Shown: one piece after another, positions 6,845 to 8,792 of the stretch
Layout: every line of letters begins with the position of its first letter
Position numbering within the stretch: position 1 is the first letter of the stretch
Assembly: GCA_934667865.1 (NCBI GenBank)
Contig: CAKUMR010000034.1
Span: forward strand, 1-8,792
DNA: 8,792 nt
Source of the DNA: an uncultured Oscillospiraceae bacterium
GTDB lineage: Bacteria; Bacillota_A; Clostridia; Oscillospirales; Oscillospiraceae
Reading direction: 5' to 3'
Translations under genes and position numbers: made by a program
Notes under the pieces: generated by a model
The model's input: the letters and a program-made list of their open reading frames with translations, nothing else
Database searches by the model: none
Told to the model about the DNA's origin: nothing

Positions 6845-6873
6845 ATTGTACCAGTCCGCCCGCGCCGATGCAA
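6845..6873 (-). promoter_or_regulatory. Extended -10 promoter of the GNAT gene
   Basis: On the minus strand TACAAT (6850-6845) is preceded by TGG, an extended -10. TTGCAT (6873-6868) lies 17 bases upstream and matches the first half of the -35 consensus. The transcript would start near 6838, about 15 bases before the GTG. Confidence 0.65.
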
Positions 6874-6893
6874 GGGGAAAAGTGCCTTTTTAG

Positions 6894-6938
6894 AGGAAAC
6901 TCTGATGAAATCTCCTGTTGATTTCATCAGAGCTTCCT
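6894..6938. repeat. Near-perfect 45-bp palindrome in the divergent promoter region
   Basis: CTCTGATGAAATC (6900-6912) is the exact reverse complement of GATTTCATCAGAG (6920-6932), with a 7-base loop TCCTGTT. After one A-C mismatch the stem goes on with AGGAA (6894-6898) and TTCCT (6934-6938), giving 18 pairs in all. Because of the symmetry both strands encode nearly the same peptide (LMKSPVDFIR and LMKSTGDFIR), which has no gene context. No U-tract follows, so it is unlikely to be an ordinary terminator. It could be a dispersed palindromic repeat, a roadblock or an operator. Confidence 0.75.
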
Positions 6939-6965
6939 TAAAGTAAAAAACTGTGGTATTATAAT
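6937..6965 (+). promoter_or_regulatory. Promoter of the pseudouridine synthase gene
   Basis: A perfect TATAAT lies at 6960-6965. With a 17-base spacer the -35 would be CTTAAA (6937-6942), a weak match (3 of 6). This falls on the last bases of the palindrome. The transcript would start near 6972, leaving a leader of about 26 bases with AAGGTG (6984-6989) 8 bases before the GTG. Confidence 0.6.
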
Positions 6966-6997
6966 AAATAAGAAATTCCGAAGAAGGTGAAAAACCT

Positions 6998-7891
6998 GTG
7001 ATCCTGACCCATACGGCGCAGCGGGAAACGCGCCTGCTTTCCATCCTGCGGCGGGAGCTGGGGATGTCCTCCGGCCTTGCCAGCCGCCTGAAATTCAGCC
7101 ATAGCTACACCGTCAACGGCCAGCCGGTCTTCACCAATTTCGTCGTGCATCCCGGCGACGAGATCTGTGTGCGTCTGGACGAGCCGGAGCCGGACTACCC
7201 CGCGGAGGACGGCCCTCTGACGATCCTGTATGAGGACGAGGCGCTCATCGCGCTGGAAAAGCCGCAGGGACTTCTGATGCACCCCTCCTTTTCCCGCAAC
7301 GAGGGGACACTGGCAAATTACCTCGCGGGCTATTACAAAAGGACCGGCCAGCGCTGTGCGGTGCATCCCGTCAGCCGTCTGGACCGCGACACCTTCGGCG
7401 TCGTGCTGCTGGCGAAGAACGCCTATGTCCACGAGCTGATGCGCCGGCAGCACGCCGGGGGCGGACTGGAAAAGACCTATCACGCTCTCACCCGCGGCGT
7501 TCCCGACCCGCCGGAGGGCGAGATTGACGCGCCCGTTGCCCGCGTGCCGGGCGACAGCCTGCTGCGCGAGATCCGCCCGGACGGCAAGCCCGCCCGCTCG
7601 CGCTACCGTGTGCTGGAGGAGCGCGCCGGCTGCGCAAAGCTGGAGCTGCTGCCGCTCACCGGCCGGACGCACCAGCTCCGCCTGCACTGCGCTTATCTCG
7701 GCTGCCCTATCCTGGGCGACCCGCAGTACGGCACGCCGGAATCACGGACGCTTTCCGCGCACTATGGCATCGCGGGGCAGCAGCTCTGCGCCGTGCGCCT
7801 GCGCTTTTTGCATCCCATGACGAAAAAAACGGTCGAAATCTGCGCGACTGGGGACGTATCTCTTGATTTTTTGGAGCGGACGGTTGTATAA
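6998..7891 (+). CDS. RluA/RluD-type pseudouridine synthase
   Basis: This family turns selected uridines in ribosomal or transfer RNA into pseudouridine. The 297 residues fit. An S4-like RNA-binding segment covers about residues 10-60 (ending HPGDEICVRL). The synthase domain starts near 75 (ILYEDEALIALEKPQGLLMHP) and holds the catalytic motif SRLDRDTFG (126-134) with nucleophile Asp129. TGRTHQLRLH (221-230) and GDPQYG (240-245) are further family motifs. The motif has Ser126 and Phe133 where RluD has His and Ser/Thr, variants I believe are common in clostridial relatives. The target cannot be assigned, so no gene symbol is given. The GTG start has AAGGTG at 8 bases. The last bases of the gene form the -10 box of pta. 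No terminator is visible after the stop, so some readthrough into pta is possible. Confidence 0.93.
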   Translation: MILTHTAQRETRLLSILRRELGMSSGLASRLKFSHSYTVNGQPVFTNFVVHPGDEICVRLDEPEPDYPAEDGPLTILYEDEALIALEKPQGLLMHPSFSRNEGTLANYLAGYYKRTGQRCAVHPVSRLDRDTFGVVLLAKNAYVHELMRRQHAGGGLEKTYHALTRGVPDPPEGEIDAPVARVPGDSLLREIRPDGKPARSRYRVLEERAGCAKLELLPLTGRTHQLRLHCAYLGCPILGDPQYGTPESRTLSAHYGIAGQQLCAVRLRFLHPMTKKTVEICATGDVSLDFLERTVV

Positions 7892-7892
7892 T
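7863..7892 (+). promoter_or_regulatory. pta promoter inside the 3' end of the pseudouridine synthase gene
   Basis: TTGATT (7863-7868; 4 of 6) and a perfect TATAAT (7887-7892) are 18 bases apart. The stop codon TAA (7889-7891) lies within the -10 box. The transcript would start near 7899, with a leader of about 38 bases carrying a small hairpin (CAGAC 7906-7910 with GTCTG 7915-7919) and a strong GGAGG (7925-7929). Confidence 0.65.
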
Positions 7893-7936
7893 ATAGGGCG
7901 AACTACAGACATTCGTCTGAAAACGGAGGAAAGATC

Positions 7937-8792
7937 ATGTTTGAACGACTCGTTGATATTCTGAAAGCCAATCCCCGCAAGATCGTCTTTACCGAAGGCC
8001 CCGATGCCCGTATTCTGGACGCTGCCAGCCGCCTGAAGAAGGACGGCTTCCTCACCCCGATCCTCGTCGGCAACGTCGAAGAGGTCAAGGCCGCTGCCGC
8101 AAAGGGCGGCTACGACATCGAGGGGCTGGAGATCCTTGACCCGGCTACTTATCCGGAAATGGACGCCATGGTCGAAAAGATGGTCGCCCTGCGCAAGGGC
8201 AAGATGACCGCCGAGCAGTGCCGCGAGGCGCTGAGCAAGGGCAACTATTTCGGCACCATGCTCGTCAAGATGGGCTATGCGGACGCCCTCCTCGGCGGCG
8301 CGACCTACTCCACGGCCGACACCGTCCGACCGGCGCTTCAGCTTGTCAAGACCAAGCCCGGCGCGCACCTCGTTTCGTCCTGCTTCATCCTCGTCCGCGG
8401 CGAAGAGAAGCTGGCCATGGGCGACTGCGCCATCAATATCTCCTATGAGGACACCCTCGACAAGGAGGGCAACGTCGTCGTTTCCGCTGCGGACAAGCTG
8501 GCGGAGGTCGCCGTTGAGACCGCGCGCTGCGCGAAGATCTTCGGCATCGACCCGAAGGTCGCCATGCTGAGCTTCTCCACCAAGGGCTCCGGCAAGGGCG
8601 GCACGGTGCAGCTCTCCCGCGACGCCACCGCGAAGGCCAAGGAGCTGGCTCCCGAGCTTGCCATCGATGGCGAGATGCAGTTCGATGCCGCGGTTTCCCC
8701 GGTCGTCGGCCAGCTCAAGTTCCCCGGCTCCCCGGTCGCGGGCTATGCCAACACCTTCATTTTCCCCTGCATCGAAGCGGGCAACGTTGGCT
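7937..8792 (+). CDS. pta: Phosphate acetyltransferase Pta (3' end beyond window)
   Basis: Pta interconverts acetyl-CoA plus phosphate and acetyl phosphate plus CoA. With acetate kinase it yields acetate and ATP, a main energy route in fermenting clostridia. 285 codons are visible and open; the short form of the family has about 330, so some 45 are missing. Family features: FTEGPDARIL (18-27), LLGGATYSTADTVRPALQ (118-135), MLSFSTKGSGKGGTV (210-224), DGEMQFDAAVSP (244-255), PGSPVAGYAN (263-272) and IFPCIEAGNVG (275-285). There is no N-terminal DRTGG or DethioB-like extension, so this is the short type. The related phosphate butyryltransferase is less likely given these motifs. The ATG at 7937 has GGAGG with a 7-base spacing. 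Codons end mostly in C or G, suggesting strong expression. No ackA is seen within the window. Confidence 0.96.
   Translation, partial: MFERLVDILKANPRKIVFTEGPDARILDAASRLKKDGFLTPILVGNVEEVKAAAAKGGYDIEGLEILDPATYPEMDAMVEKMVALRKGKMTAEQCREALSKGNYFGTMLVKMGYADALLGGATYSTADTVRPALQLVKTKPGAHLVSSCFILVRGEEKLAMGDCAINISYEDTLDKEGNVVVSAADKLAEVAVETARCAKIFGIDPKVAMLSFSTKGSGKGGTVQLSRDATAKAKELAPELAIDGEMQFDAAVSPVVGQLKFPGSPVAGYANTFIFPCIEAGNVG

Noticed and set aside
6894..6938. Intrinsic terminator
   Set aside because: The stem is long, but neither side is followed by a run of T in transcript sense, and no gene ends next to it.
5225..6946. Plus-strand open frame of 573 codons opposite glmU and the GNAT gene
   Set aside because: It crosses two identified minus-strand genes and the promoter between them, and ends in the palindrome; no family motifs.
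6959..7687. Minus-strand open frame opposite the pseudouridine synthase
   Set aside because: Antisense shadow; the plus-strand product has the catalytic RLDRDT motif and a good ribosome binding site.

Overview
The window comes from a GC-rich anaerobic Firmicute. The gene order, codon use and protein variants best fit a gut clostridium of the Oscillospiraceae/Ruminococcaceae type, related to Faecalibacterium, Subdoligranulum or Oscillibacter. This placement is inferred from gene content and repeat style, not from a marker gene. The content is mostly conserved housekeeping, and I found no sign of a new defence, mobile or biosynthetic system. The unusual signal lies in the noncoding repeats and in a degenerate domain of GlmU.

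Left part (1-6019, minus strand): glmU-like gene, prs, pth and mfd, read right to left. This is the classical Firmicutes order (gcaD-prs-ctc-spoVC-fin-mfd in Bacillus subtilis), here without ctc and fin. GlmU makes a cell-wall precursor, Prs makes PRPP, Pth recycles peptidyl-tRNA, and Mfd couples transcription to repair. A good extended -10 promoter lies just upstream of glmU. A candidate pseudoknot or switch leader separates glmU from prs. The prs stop and pth start overlap by one base. A 479-bp gap full of palindromic repeats separates pth from mfd. The mfd gene runs off the left edge.

Middle (6182-6823, minus strand): a GNAT acetyltransferase of unknown substrate with its own promoter.

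Right part (6998-8792, plus strand): an RluA/RluD-type pseudouridine synthase, then pta (phosphotransacetylase), which runs off the right edge. The GNAT and pseudouridine synthase genes diverge from a 174-bp region that holds both promoters and a near-perfect 45-bp palindrome. The pta promoter -10 box overlaps the stop codon of the pseudouridine synthase gene. Pta, together with an acetate kinase not seen here, would make acetate and ATP from acetyl-CoA.
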